Assembly (NCBI GenBank): GCA_022494885.1
Contig: JAGVSM010004013.1
Coordinates: 164,235-228,234 of the forward strand
DNA: 64,000 nt
From: Micrasema longulum
Lineage: Eukaryota > Arthropoda > Insecta > Trichoptera > Brachycentridae
Direction of reading: 5' to 3'
A program made the translations under genes and the position numbers. The first letter of the stretch is position 1; every line of letters starts with the position of its first letter. Below, piece after piece: positions 41,551 through 53,040 of this stretch. The notes beneath the pieces are model-generated. The model was given only the letters and a program-made list of their open reading frames with translations, ran no database searches and had not been told where the DNA came from.

Positions 41551-41800
41551 CTCAAAAAGATATAACTCTGGCATACATACCTCGCTATTCTTATTTTATT
41601 ATTTTTTTTAAATTTATGTTGTTTATATTCTCACTTCTTTTTTTATACCAACTTTACTTCTAAACACTGTTCTATCTTTTATTGCTTTATATTGTATTTT
41701 TTAAATTTGATGTTGTTTATATTCTCATGTTTTATATAACTTCCATGTATGTAAAAGCCTTATGGGCGAGAAAAATTAATTTAAAAAATAAATATTTATA
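41551..41800 (+). mobile_element. Probable LINE 3' UTR with AGCCTTATGGGCG hairpin and A-rich tail
   Basis: No coding part is recognised. GCCTTATGGGC then AAATTAATTTAAAAAATAAA (41756-41792) is the kind of small hairpin plus tail that ends Jockey-like LINEs, compare GCCCATTGGGC at 62152. Confidence 0.4.
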
Positions 41801-41809
41801 TGTATTTAT

Positions 41810-41967
41810 ATTTTGATAATTTGTAAAGCGCCATTTTTTGTGAAAATCACCTCAAGGGCGCTGTACTGTAAATAAATATCCCATCACGTCTTGCAGCTAC
41901 AGAGCGCATAGAAGATTGGGATTCTAGTTCCTCGTCTCCAATTATGATATAAAGGAGCTAGATTACA
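41810..41967 (-). repeat. Element Q, truncated copy 3
   Basis: The tail hairpin (41828-41866) and the first monomer (41887) are present, then the sequence switches at 41968 to an RTE-like LINE fragment. Confidence 0.6.
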
Positions 41968-42250
41968 TCCATCAACATTTGCATCGTAGATCCTTTTAGC
42001 CGTTCTTTCGCTGTCCATTCGCTCTACATGTCTAAACCAACGCAGCACCCCTTTCTTGATTCTGACGATAATTCGTGTCTCAGCCTTACACAGTTTACGG
42101 ATCTCGACATTTGTGTACCTATCATACATCGTTTTACCACGCATTCACCTGAGGGATTGCATCTCGACAGCCTACCTAACCTACTTTCATCATTATTTTT
42201 CCAACTCCATACTTCGCTCCTATACATTAGAGTTGGCACTAGAACTCTAT
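41968..42250 (-). mobile_element. RTE/craft-like LINE C-terminal fragment
   Basis: Minus-strand frames read MPTLMYRSEVWSWKNNDESR and, after a frameshift, RGKTMYDRYTNVEIRKLCK then VLRWFRHVERMDSERTAKRI. The same domain is at 16.85 kb, but the two are different subfamilies. Confidence 0.8.
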
Positions 42251-44254
42251 TGTGAACTGCTAGTTTATAGTTATATAGTTATATAGTTTATAGAACTGAT
42301 AGTTTATACTTATTACAATATATGTATATATATACTGGCGGACATGGCAAACGTTGTCCTGCCTGAACGTTGGCTTGCCTGCTATTAGCTGGTTCACTAA
42401 ACGTTTTTTTGATATTAGAATTTACGATAAACGAAATACTATGTGACATTTGACTGTAGAAATACTGCTGGGATCTTTAAAAATCAGGATGCGATCACAT
42501 TTCATGTGTAAGTAGCAAATGCATTAGGTATTTAAAAATTTAATTGTTTTTCCATCTGTCAAATTGTCAAAGAAAACAAAATGGACATTTTGTTAGTTTT
42601 GCCAGGGTAGTCAATTTTTTTACGCTACTATGCTCATATAATTAGAGAACTAATGAAAAGTGGACCTCTCGTATTTAAAAACGCCGTGGTGCACATTTGA
42701 CCGACATTATCTTGAAAACATTAAATTTTTGTGTCAAATAAAATTCGTTTTATTTTTTAAGTTAAAAGTTCATTAATAAAATTACTCTCATTAAATTACC
42801 CTTTACTTGTCTACTCTGTTGTTTCAATCAATGTTTCCACGCTTGGAATCAACAAATTGCTTTTTTTTAAATATATAATTATCTTACATTTGTGTTATGA
42901 TTTTTCGCGATCTAGCAACATTACGCGGTGAAAGTTTGGCAAAGTGGGGGGGGGGGGTTTGGACACAGTCCGATGTATTCAAATATGATTCTACGCTCTA
43001 TCAGGACTATTCTTAATTTTATGGTCAATAGTATAAAGCTGCGCTTTCTTATATATTTTTCAATTGATTTCGAATGTTTATTTCACAGAAAGAATTAAAA
43101 TAATGCGCAATGAAGATTTGTATCGCAGATACCATTGAATAAAAATACAAGGGGAAATGTCCCAATACAAACAGTATTGAGTGATAGATTGTAAACGAGT
43201 AGCAAAATATGTCATACAATGTCGGTTTTCTTTCCTGTTCCGTAATTTCAAAAAAATAATGGAACATTAAAGCTGTATGTAAAGCGCGCCACACACCACA
43301 CCCCGCTCTTACTGAAATGTTCATGCATGTACATAATATATACATAAGTACGATGATTGCTTTGTATTTTATCATTGTCCACGAGAAGTCATGCGATACC
43401 ATTTCTCCTATCCCAGTAACTTGCGAGGGGTAATAACGTAACCACACGTCCCGGTTTGAATAAAACGCAATGGAAAAATCTTGTTTTCAGAAAAAAGTCA
43501 CGTCACGAATAAGTTTCTTTTTTTTTAAATCTAAAAATCTTCTGATGGTAACGACTAGATAAAGTTATTCCCGAAAACACTCAAATAATAAACAGTTTAG
43601 ATTTCCATTATTTTTAAGATTTTATCACACTGGCAATTTCTCCAAGCAAAAAAATATGTAGACTGGCTGCAATGTACCAATATGAAGAGGTGATAAAAAT
43701 ATCACAGCAGTGAACAAATAACAACGTAACACATATTATGAAATATGTTATTTTAAATAATAATTAAAACCAAACAATTTAATGAAAATTAAATTAAAAT
43801 ATAGTGAAAAATAAACAAAACATCAATAAATAAAAACAACAGTAAATATGAGAAAATCTTATATTCTTAAATATGAATGTAACTAAGTAAAGTTGAGAAT
43901 GATTTAAAATGAAAATAAAGCGGTTAGTATTCAACTAGGTAAAGATAAAAAATAAAAATAATGCAATAATATTTTTTTAAACTATGCAATATACACATTT
44001 ATTTTATTCATTTGGTTGGAAGAAATTGCCATTTGGCAATAAGCCTGCCGATGTACAATTTATATTACGCACATAAAGATAAATAAATACATGTATATAA
44101 ATATTTAACGAAAGAAAACAATGACTAAATTTTAATTGATTAACTGAATTTGTATTAAAATGTCGGATATTTTTTCTAACTTATTTCCACACCTATGTTT
44201 GTATCATAGGTATAATAGGTGAGAATATAAAATAAAAAAAAATTCATTTGTTTA
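42251..44254. other. 2-kb stretch without recognised elements
   Basis: Contains a 12-base G run (42946-42957). A minus-strand 132-aa ORF (43447-43049) starts MWLRYYPSQVTGIGEMV and includes TMIKYKAIIVLMYILCTCMN, possibly membrane-like, but it is in AT-rich sequence and I recognise no family. The remainder is AT-rich. Confidence 0.4.
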
Positions 44255-44617
44255 TAGACTACTAAACTAAACCTATTTTTATTTTTATTTATTTTATGTG
44301 TCGTATTATCAGCGTAATGATTTTGTATTTTTGAAATTACTTCAACGTCTCAAGTTCTCTTCCCCTTCTTCTGTATGAATTCTGCTGATTCGTCAATTGA
44401 CTTATCGTAAACCGGAAACCTATCACAACTCTCTTATCATTGGTTGATTCGAAAGAACTAGTGATGTCATCTAAAGTAGTTCGTTTTTAATAAAATCATT
44501 TTTTTTAAAAAATTCATTTTCAAGAAACTTCGCCGGACAATTTAATGCTCTAATTTTTACCGCGCGTAATAATACATTTTTTATATCCAATTTCCTGTAG
44601 GGCTGAACATGCTCATT
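44255..44617 (+). mobile_element. M1 element, left end eroded
   Basis: GACTACTAAACTAAACC, CGTATTATCAGCGTAATGAT, GTAAACCGGAAACCTATC, ACTAGTGATGTCATC, GCGCGTAATAATACATT and TAGGGCTGAACATGCTCATT at the right end. Confidence 0.65.
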
Positions 44618-44879
44618 CTTTGCTTCTTGTGTACTACCAGGGCCGTGATTATGAACGGCTATCTTCATCGGTATATACTGAGACGGCATTTTTTTTTTAT
44701 TTGCTTATTTTTCCATACATATATTTACATAGAATTTTAATTACAAATTACACTTTAAAAAAATACATCTTAAAATTAAGCTATAACATAAATGGTAATA
44801 AATGCCCACAAAGACTTCAGCGTCTGAGTGTGGGCTATTCCTTTTTTAATTATTAATAAGTTTATAGCGCATAAATATG

Positions 44880-44935
44880 GTACGACATGACCATGAAAAG
44901 AAAAGAAAAGAAAAAGAAAAGAAAAATAAAATTAA
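44880..44935. repeat. AAAAG microsatellite
   Basis: About seven imperfect AAAAG units inside the LINE 3' UTR. Confidence 0.7.
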
Positions 44936-45118
44936 CATATGCTGATATTACGAAAATAGGATTTATTTGCAGGATGCATTTTTTTTTAAAGGTGTCTATC
45001 TGTTTCTTCGATGCTAATCCAGGACCTCGAATCTACTTTAAACTGTACCAGTGATTTAATGTTTTGTAATTCCTTAGTTAGAAGATTAAAGGATCTTGGA
45101 CCAACATGTAAGGAGTGT

Positions 45119-45547
45119 CAATGAGGAAGTTCAGTGGTTTTTTTAATTTTTTGTATCTGTTAATAGACATTAAACTAAGTCAAAAAAATTTTTTTTCAAT
45201 TTTTATATATCGTATTATCAGCGCTACGATTTTTTAAAGTTTTGTATTTCTGAAATAACTCCGCGTGTAACGTCAGAGGTTCATTTCCGCTTATTCTCAT
45301 TCAGTTCTTCCCATTGGTCCAGAAGCGACAAGCAGACCGGAAATCTTCCATAGCTCTCAGATCATAGGTTGATTCACATGAACCAGTGACGTCATTTAAA
45401 GTAGTGCGTTTTTATCAAAATATTTTTTATTATTTTTTCTGTACATTTTCAAGCAACTTTGATGTACAATTTAAAGCTCTAATTTTTACTCCGCGCAAGA
45501 AAACATTTTTTGTATCCAATTTCCCGTAGGGCTGAAGTTCCTCATTG
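45119..45547 (+). mobile_element. M1 element, full length, inserted in a LINE
   Basis: CAATGAGGAAGTTCAG at 45119 and CTGAAGTTCCTCATTG ending at 45547 are inverted with one mismatch. Inside are CGTATTATCAGCGCTACGAT, CTCCGCGTGTAACGTCAGAG, CCAGTGACGTCATTTAAAG and CCAATTTCCCGTAGGG. It has no coding capacity. This is the best copy for defining the family (about 430 bp). Confidence 0.9.
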
Positions 45548-45830
45548 TAGTGATAATTGATGACTAGGAAATAGTCTATGTTTTTTGTTTAATATCTTAA
45601 TTATATTTTTCTGTGAAATTTCTGTTGATCGACTATGCACGTCCAAGACTCCTCTCCACCCTATTTAAGATAAATATCTGAGTTTATCTGTTAGTTTCGC
45701 TATATGTTTTTCCCATTTTAGCCTATAATCTATGTATATACCCAAATATTTGTAGCTTTCCCTTAACGTATTTTGTTGCACTTATTACAGATATCTATAT
45801 TACATTTTAAATCATGGATTTTAATTGTCC

Positions 45831-46507
45831 ACTTCTATGAAGGGCCACTTTTGTTTGAGGATAAATTGAATGTAGTTTCGCAGAAAGCAGCCAGCCATAG
45901 AAACGTGAAACTGAGATAATAGCACTTTTATGAAAAGTGTGAGTAATCAAATCTACGCCAGAGTATGACATGTTTTTGACTTTGGACAAATGATAAACAA
46001 TAAATACATTAGTTTTTTAATATTACATAGAATAATATAATTATGTATTTGACCAGTTTTAATGACTTTTAAAGTACCGTAAGATTTTTCTAGTTTTGTG
46101 GGTGTTTTCTGCAAATTGAGAAACGCCATTTTTGTGATCGACACTATTTTCAGAAGGTGGTTATTACAGTTTTTTTGTATAAAAGCGGTCTGCAGCAGAA
46201 CACAGAATTGACCTTACTGCACCCGATAACACCAATATCTCATTTTTTTCTAAATTGTGGACTGGCTGCTTTTTGCATAACTGCGTTCAATAGTAACTTC
46301 TCATCAGAATACGTACCTATGGCCTCGATTAATAAGTATATCTACAAAGTAAAATTAAGTTTTATGTATGAAAAATACAATATGTTTACACATTTTTTTC
46401 TAAACATGTTCAATTACCGGTTACCGACGCAAATACTTTGAATTTTCATACAAATATCACACTTTAAAATAAATATCGATATTAGTTTATACCTTCTCAG
46501 TATATAC
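45831..46507. other. Unassigned sequence
   Basis: The 94-aa ORF at 46157-46441 lacks recognised motifs. Confidence 0.4.
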
Positions 46508-46575
46508 CGATTAGGATCATCATCATTCCCTTTCCGACCTTAATGGTGCATAGGGCAATGCATTGGAACACCAAA
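46508..46575 (-). mobile_element. SINE A tail scrap
   Basis: TCATTCCCTTTCCGACCTTA, ATGGTGCATAGGGCAATGC and ATTGGAACACC match the 3' end of SINE A in reverse. Confidence 0.65.
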
Positions 46576-47319
46576 TCCGATGAAGATAGCCGTTCATAAT
46601 CGCGGATCAGGTATTTCAATTTGAATTAGTTCAAGCAAAGCAGGACTGTCAATTATTGATTCCAATATTTTAAATATAAATTATCTCTGAATATCATAAC
46701 GACTTATTTATTTTTTATTTATTTATGCTTTTACAATATTGTATTACTTGTATTTCAACCAAGTGGAATTACAAGCAGAAATAAATAATGAATTTGCGTA
46801 TTCTTGAATGTATTACGAACATAATTATTCAAGAAAACCCATATTGATGTCCCGATTTAAGGGAAAAATGAAATGGTCACATTAGTAATGAATGCCTTTA
46901 TCCACTAACATCTACGCTTTGTCGCATGATCGCCATGATTCATTCGCCACTGTTTCTGCTAAACGTGTCTTCTAAACTTATGCAATAATCAGTAAGGTAT
47001 CCGTAATATATATTTATCCTAGGATGCTGTTCTACTAATCAATTACTCTACAAGATTACAATAAGTACCTAATCTTTTCACGTGTTGGTAACAATGACAT
47101 ATAATTACATCGACACATTACTTGTTCGAAAAAAATGGCATGTCAATTCGTGGGTCTTTATTCTTAAACGGACTTTCATCATGATCCGACGTGATGCTAC
47201 GCAGAAATATGCTATCGTATGCGATGAAAAAATGCTTTAATTACACAGCAAAAAAACATAAAATATATATCGTTTCATTCCTTAATACATGGAATTTTTA
47301 AAAAAATTTACAGCTCCCA
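46576..47319. other. AT-rich spacer
   Basis: 46840-46980 is slightly GC-richer. No element is recognised. Confidence 0.45.
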
Positions 47320-47868
47320 ACTATAGTCCTTAAAATGTTACATGATTAGAATGACAGTTGTCAGCAAAAGTGACGACATAACTTTGTAGTAGCGTCAAAG
47401 GAGTTATTTATATTGACACACGAAAAATCATTTGTATTTGGCGTGTTAATTTTTTTTTATTACAATGCTTGAAACATAAATGAATATTAAAATATAAAAT
47501 CAGCTTTAAAACTAAAAAAAAAACTAAACCTAATTATTAACGACGCTCTTACAGATTACATCATTTTGCAAAAACGTTAGAGATGGGACAAATTGATCAA
47601 TGTAAATTGATCGAATAAAAAAATAATTCATTTTATGTTGTTCATGAAAAAGGTATAAATGTTTAATTTTTTGGTGAATAGTTGTGTTAAACACACTATA
47701 ATAGGCTTGTTTTTGCGTTTTTTTCAATCAATTTTCGGAAACAGAGTTTCATGATTGCATGAAATAACTGATAAAATCGATTTGATCAGTGAACAGTAAT
47801 TTCCCATCACTAATGAAATCAGTTTGACAGCTGTCATTCTAATCAAGCTATATTTTAAGGACTATAGT
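47320..47868. mobile_element. TIR-bounded MITE, about 550 bp
   Basis: The left end ACTATAGTCCTTAAAATGTT with ATTAGAATGACAGTTGTCA (47320-47365) is an inverted copy of the right end TGACAGCTGTCATTCTAATC and ATTTTAAGGACTATAGT (47825-47868). TIRs are about 45-50 bp with few mismatches. The interior is AT-rich and the 65-aa minus ORF is not transposase-like. The tips include TA, which would fit a Tc1/mariner-type duplication, but this is not decisive. Confidence 0.65.
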
Positions 47869-48067
47869 GTCGTATCTGTGATAACGATATACACAAAACT
47901 AATACGAACTGAAGAAATATGTGCGTCTCTTTCTTAAATGTATGATTGACTATTTATCGTGATTTAATCTTTAAATATTAAATTGTTAAGGGCAACGCAA
48001 TATTTTCTATATCTAAGATAAAGCTACTATTAAAGCAACGGGTTTATTTTTAAAAGTTTAAAACAAA

Positions 48068-48305
48068 AGTCAACAGATGAAAGAGTTGAGAAAATGTGGA
48101 TGTTTAAACATGGGAAGAATGGTGAATGTTACACGGTGTGTAAAGTGAAGCAAACGACAGGTCATAAGCCCTGTAAGTGCCTAGACCTCCATATTCCCCT
48201 CTCAAAAATGTTTTCTCCCTATATTACAACAAATGTAGATCTAAATATATCCCCGGAGAGGAAATCCAGCCAGTCTGCAAACATTTGAACATACTCGAAA
48301 CGTTG
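48068..48305 (-). mobile_element. S2 repeat, long copy
   Basis: GATGAAAGAGTTGAGAAAAT, ATGGGAAGAATGGTGAATG, GACAGGTCATAAGCCCTG, CTCTCAAAAATGTTTTCTCC, GAGGAAATCCAGCCAGTCTG and the far end ACATACTCGAAACGTTGTA. The 64-aa ORF in it is a shadow. Confidence 0.7.
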
Positions 48306-48439
48306 TAAAAAATCATTTATTTATTCATAGTTATACCTCTTTGTCCATGAAATTGAAAAAAAAGGAAACGTTTGCGTTTGTACCTATTCATACACTTGTA
48401 TACATGTTTGTATAAACGTTTATATTCGCTAAGCATTTT

Positions 48440-48550
48440 ATTATTATGGAAATAGAAATGGGAAAAGTTGTGGTAGAGTGGGGTTCGTACCTCGGCCCTC
48501 TGATCCATGAGTCCGCGACATTAACCACGGGACCACAACCCGGTTCGTGG
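48440..48550 (-). mobile_element. SINE B, head and short body
   Basis: Reverse orientation: GTGGTAGAGTGGGGTTCGTA, TCCATGAGTCCGCGACATTA, ACCACGGGACCACAACCC. The body is cut short at GGAAATAGAAATGG. Confidence 0.65.
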
Positions 48551-48954
48551 ACTGCGAGACCCACAAACGTCCATTGTAATACATAGTACGACGCAACGCA
48601 TCCAGACGCCATTAATGAAATATTTTTTTACGGCATTATATATTTTTTTATCCAATGTGATGTGTTGCGCGTTGTGCGTGCTTTTCAAATTGAATTAGAA
48701 GCATTAACCACTAGTCACCGTTGGTCACAGTGGCAAGTGACCGCAAAATACAGAACAATAACATGCGATATGAAACGACGCCGGATGAATGTTTTGACTT
48801 CTGACCTGAGTAGTAATATATAATTCGTCCTGCCGACTCAATCCACTTCACAGCATCGGATATTTTTTATCAGGGTGGAATTTCGACTTCGCATTTTTGA
48901 TCACCGATTTTATTATAATTCTCTAAAATATATAGGTATGATATACAGTGCTCA
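48551..48954. other. Unassigned sequence
   Basis: Less AT-rich in 48660-48860, with no recognised motif. Confidence 0.4.
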
Positions 48955-49985
48955 ATTTTTTTATTTTATTTATTTTTTATTTTTTACAATATAGATACGA
49001 GGTAAAACAGAGTATTTAAAAAATAAAGGACAATTACATAGCAACGAAATACATATTAACAGTAAAAATAGTAAACAAAAAAATCCCACAAAAGCATGGC
49101 CTGTTCGTGGGTATATAAGAAATGTTTATGAATTTTTGCTCCTATAATAAATTGACAGTTTTAATATTTTTGTGTAACATAAGAAAGAGAAAAGAAAATA
49201 TTCTGTAAAAGATTATAATGTATTTTCTTTTTACGGTAATTAAAAAAGGAAATAAAAAATATATTTCCTCAACCCTTAACCTTCTTAAGAGCTGTTTTTT
49301 TTCTCATGTCTTATATAATATATTATTTTTCTCTTTACTGTGTTACATGTTCTCATTATATTTGTGAAAAACTTTAACTGGATGTATGTACTATTTTTTA
49401 TATTTTGTATTCTTATATAACAACTGTTGTTTTTCCTCAATAAATAAAAATAAAATAAAAATAAACAAAAATAAAAAAACATAAAAACATTCCTCATTAT
49501 TAAAGGGCAACAAAATATGTTATAGAAAAAAAGAGTTCATATCTTTAGTTTGAATCCAGGATAGTGCGTATTTTTAAAAGAAGGAAAATTTTGAAAGTTT
49601 GGCATCAATGCAATATTATCAGTAAAAAAGGAATCAAAAATTGTTGGGACTATATAATATGCATGTCTCTGTGCTAGCCTCGTTTTACAATGTGGTATTT
49701 CTAACACACGATTCCTTCTTTGACTTGATCTATTTGAATTATTTGTAAATAAATTTTGGTTTTTAAATATATATTTTAAACATTGAAAACAATATATTTG
49801 TCGTTTATCTAAAAGTTTAGCTTTTTGGAACAATTGGAAAGATGGAAAAGTGCGATTTTTGTGAAGCATTATTTTTAAGATAAATTTTTGAACAGTTTCT
49901 AATGGTTAAATTTGGTTGTTATAAGCTCTCCCCTATCCAATTATTTTATAGAAAAGTGATGACTGTACAAATGCATAATATACCA
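48955..49985 (-). mobile_element. LINE L, copy B (3' end)
   Basis: The minus ORF 49869-49537 (MLHKNRTFPSFQLFQKAKLL, QIYCFQCLKYIFKNQNLF, RRNRVLEIPHCKTRLAQRHA) is about 85-90 percent identical by eye to copy A at 57.4-57.7 kb. Homology continues upstream to 49980 (ATTATGCATTTGTACAGTCA in reverse) and downstream through the 3' UTR hairpin CCCACAAAAGCATGGCCTG then TTCGTGGG (49084-49110) to the poly(T) at 48957. Confidence 0.85.
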
Positions 49986-50164
49986 TTTAAATAGTATTTA
50001 ACTATTAAATGTTTAATAACCCGATGTCAAAGTAATAGTGCCTGTCGGTGAACCTAGTAAACATAAAATTCTTTTCGTTTGTGTAAGTGGGCACACTAGA
50101 ATAATTTATATGATAGCTTATTGCTATATAAAGCAGAGGTTATTAATTATTTAAATGGACTGTA

Positions 50165-50410
50165 TGTCTGCGTCCAGGCGTGTGTGAAATAGGAACAGAA
50201 CCCAGGACGAGTGTTTTTGACTCGATGTCTGCTCTCGGGTAAAAATCCTGAATAAGGAAATCGCGTGGAGATGATTCCGCCTCGTTATAAAGTAGGCCTT
50301 TACACTATAATGTAGCAGATTATAGAAATAAGCTGCATTTGGTTTACAAATGCAGTGCCTGATACACCACTGAGTATGGAAATAGTAATAATGGTGACGA
50401 TTTTTCACAC
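50165..50410 (+). mobile_element. SINE E copy
   Basis: GTGTGTGAAATAGGAACAGA, ACCCAGGACGAGTGTTTTTG, ACTCGATGTCTGCTCTCGGG and TAAAAATCCTGAATAAGG, then a body shared with SINE A tails (GCATTTGGTTTACAAATGCA). Confidence 0.55.
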
Positions 50411-51140
50411 ACAAAATTCGATTTTAATTTAAAGACAATATGATATTTTCTATTTCTTTAGTCTAGAATAAAGTCTTGAATACGATTCTAATGATATAAT
50501 TATTAATGTTTTCAAGGCAAATTTTTATTTATAATATTAGGATTTAAAAATGAGCACATACGAAAGGGCTCGCAGTTGGCACCGTCATTTTGACGTCACG
50601 CGTTATGACCGCCTAGCGCGCTTCTAATAGACATTGCGTAAAAGTTTGGCGTCATAACATCATACGTGCCGTTTGTCCCTCAAGGCGCGAAACGTCTCGT
50701 TTTCGGGTAATTCAAAATATGCATATTTTAAACCTTTGTGGAAAATTTATACGACGTAGAAAAAAATAATGAAAAAAAAAAAAAATTAAATAAACGTGAG
50801 AAGACCCAATTGAAGCTAATTTTAAAAGAAATGCGTATATTTGTACATTTTTTAAAAGTATCTTCGCCAGTAACCCGTAGTTAACACGTTTATTTATTTT
50901 TTTACTATGAATAATAAACTTTTCAAACATAAAATTCGTTTTTCCTCTATAGACAAATGAAGATAGAGGCCCAAGCTTCTAATTTCTTGGATCCTGCACT
51001 GTTCGCTATAATAACAGCTGTTGAAGCCTCAATTCCCTAGAGATGACTTTATTTTATGGTTTGCACATTTCAATTAAACTTTCATACCTCTTACATCAGA
51101 AGTACTAACATATTCCGTGGGATTTTTATGTCATTTTATT
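50411..51140. other. Unassigned, with a CpG-rich patch
   Basis: 50570-50700 has GACGTCACGCG, CCGCCTAGCGCGCTTC and CAAGGCGCGAAACGTCTCG, unlike its AT-rich surroundings. No repeat partner is found in the window. Confidence 0.35.
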
Positions 51141-51144
51141 GACA

Positions 51145-51300
51145 GGCGCTGCACCGCGGCCCAGTTGGTTTGACGGCAAACTGTGAAACTGACGTCGAGG
51201 GTTCGACTCCCGGCAGTTTAAAAAAAAAAGATTTTTTATTTTTTTTATTTTTTTTTATTTTTATAACTTCCTTCCGTATTCTCTCTTTCCCACTTGCTGA
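51145..51300 (+). mobile_element. SINE D, tRNA-headed
   Basis: GGCGCTGCACCGCGGCCCAG, CAAACTGTGAAACTGACGTC, GAGGGTTCGACTCCCGGCAG (B box), a long A/T-rich linker, then ACTTCCTTCCGTATTCTC. The body is truncated by S2. Confidence 0.65.
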
Positions 51301-51304
51301 ATAT

Positions 51305-51445
51305 ATATGTTCAAATATGGGCGGAATGGTGAATGTTACACAGTGGCCACTTAAACCAGCCAATGACAGGTCATAAGCCCTGTAGATGCTTAGACTTCTA
51401 TATTACCTTCTCCGAAATGTTCTTCATCTCTGTTGTAACCTGTTA
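51305..51445 (-). mobile_element. S2 repeat fragment
   Basis: GGGCGGAATGGTGAATGTTA, AACCAGCCAATGACAGGTCA and TAAGCCCTGTAGATGC. Opposite-strand ORFs across it are shadows. Confidence 0.7.
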
Positions 51446-52540
51446 ATAAAAAAAGAGTTTGTATATAAAAAGTAATGAAGTAATTGAAGTAACAGAGGCG
51501 ATGTATCATAATAGTATAAACAGTAAATTTTGTAATTATGTAACTTTATGTGTTTTTAAACTTTTGGACTTATGCATTGCTATTATTATACCTTTTTTTG
51601 TTGGATCATATAAATCTATTTTTTTTAATGTATTTATTGTTGAGTTTGACATGCGTTTGATGTTTTATGGCCTATTGACTATCCATTAGGCCAATCCAAT
51701 CCTGCCGGTATCAATAAATCATTATAAGAATATTATTATTACGAAGGTGTTGCTCATTTTAACTGCTTCATTGATAATAATTGGAATACCTTCGTTTGTC
51801 AATAAAATGGCGAATATCTGCTGCCACAGGTAACGGGTAACGGGTAACGGGTAACACAGCATAATGATGGAATGGCATTCACTTTTACGTGATTTTTAAA
51901 GTGAATCGGAGTTCGACAAAGAGACGAGGCCTTGCCCTTATTAAAAGTAAATTTACTTATTCTAATAATATCTACATCTACATAAACCAAACCATTATTA
52001 CTGCGGTTACGGATCTAGGGAAGGAGATTTATTTCACCGAATTAGAGGTCACGCAGCAATAAAAATATATTTACTTAAATGCAAACACGTGGTTTCATAT
52101 TTAAACACAATTACTTTTATTTCAATGCCTATACGAACGGAACAATATAAGGTACGGAAATCATCTCACAAAAATACCAAGTACAGTTTGAACTCCAGTC
52201 ATCCGGATTGCCAAATATTGCAACAGTAATAAGTTTTTTTTTAAAAAACAATAATTACATTTTTTAAAATTGCACAATTAACTTTGCTGGACATGTTTTC
52301 GTAAGTTTTTAATGTGATTCTAATTTGCTGTATCATTTCAGAATCAAAAAAAATCTGACACCTTTTAATCCGGATAATTGGAATTTTACTATACTTGAAT
52401 TCAATAAATATATCATCGCCTTTCTTTCTCAACCTCGTATAAAAAAAACTGATTTTTCTTTTACTTAACTTTTCGCTACTTATGGACGCCTCATAAATGT
52501 AGAAATTTTACATATGTACTTATTAAATTATATGTAAAAT
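51446..52540. other. AT-rich spacer
   Basis: Only a small heptamer repeat at 51829 stands out. Confidence 0.45.
51829..51855. repeat. GGTAACG heptamer, about four units
   Basis: GGTAACGGGTAACGGGTAAC continues for a little under four 7-bp units. A simple tandem repeat. Confidence 0.8.
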
Positions 52541-52705
52541 ATCGCGTGCTAGTATTGTGGACTCACGAGCCAAAGGTCCCAGGTTCAAATCCCACTCTAC
52601 CACAACTCGATTTCCATTTTTCCAGCACAAGTTATTTACGACTCATAGGAAATGGTCTGAAAATTTAAATATATGAGTAAATAATAAGAACTCAAGTATT
52701 TATCT
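52541..52705 (+). mobile_element. SINE B
   Basis: GTGCTAGTATTGTGGACTCA, CGAGCCAAAGGTCCCAGG, TTCAAATCCCACTCTACC, then AAGTTATTTACGACTCATAG and ATATATGAGTAAATAATAAG. Confidence 0.7.
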
Positions 52706-53040
52706 TTTTATTAAATAATGAACATGTTTTAGTAAGTTTTAAATTATTATTTTTTAATATGATTCAAGTGCCTTTTACAATATAAAATAAACAAAATAAT
52801 GAGTTTGTTAGATATACAAAAATTTAAAAACAATATTAAAACACGGGTATAAAAATAAAAATAAAAATAACAAGAAATATATATAAATATACTTATGCAT
52901 GTATGTATGTCAGCATACAAAAGATATAAAAAATATTAAATCCAGATCATTAGCATAAGTAGCTTTTGCAAATAATTATTTCAAAAGCAATAAAATCTGG
53001 CACTCATTAATCCGGACAATTGGAGTTTTACTGTACTTGA
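52706..53040. other. AT-rich spacer
   Basis: Nothing is recognised here. Confidence 0.45.

Larger units (their letters stand above)
44690..45830 (-). mobile_element. LINE remnant interrupted by M1
   Basis: Before the interruption (minus strand, 45770-45680) it reads ESYKYLGIYIDYRLKWEKHI then AKLTDKLRYLS, the block after the RT palm. Then IIKILNKKHRLFPSHQLSL. After the M1 it resumes HVGPRSFNLLTKELQNIKSL and DSRSWISIEETDRHL. The 3' UTR contains GCCCACAAAGACTTCAGCG / GAGTGTGGGC, a hairpin (44802-44835), and ends in the poly(T) at 44690. Confidence 0.75.

Noticed and set aside
51829..51855. Telomere-like repeat
   Set aside because: The unit is a 7-bp GGTAACG, only four copies, not the insect TTAGG type.
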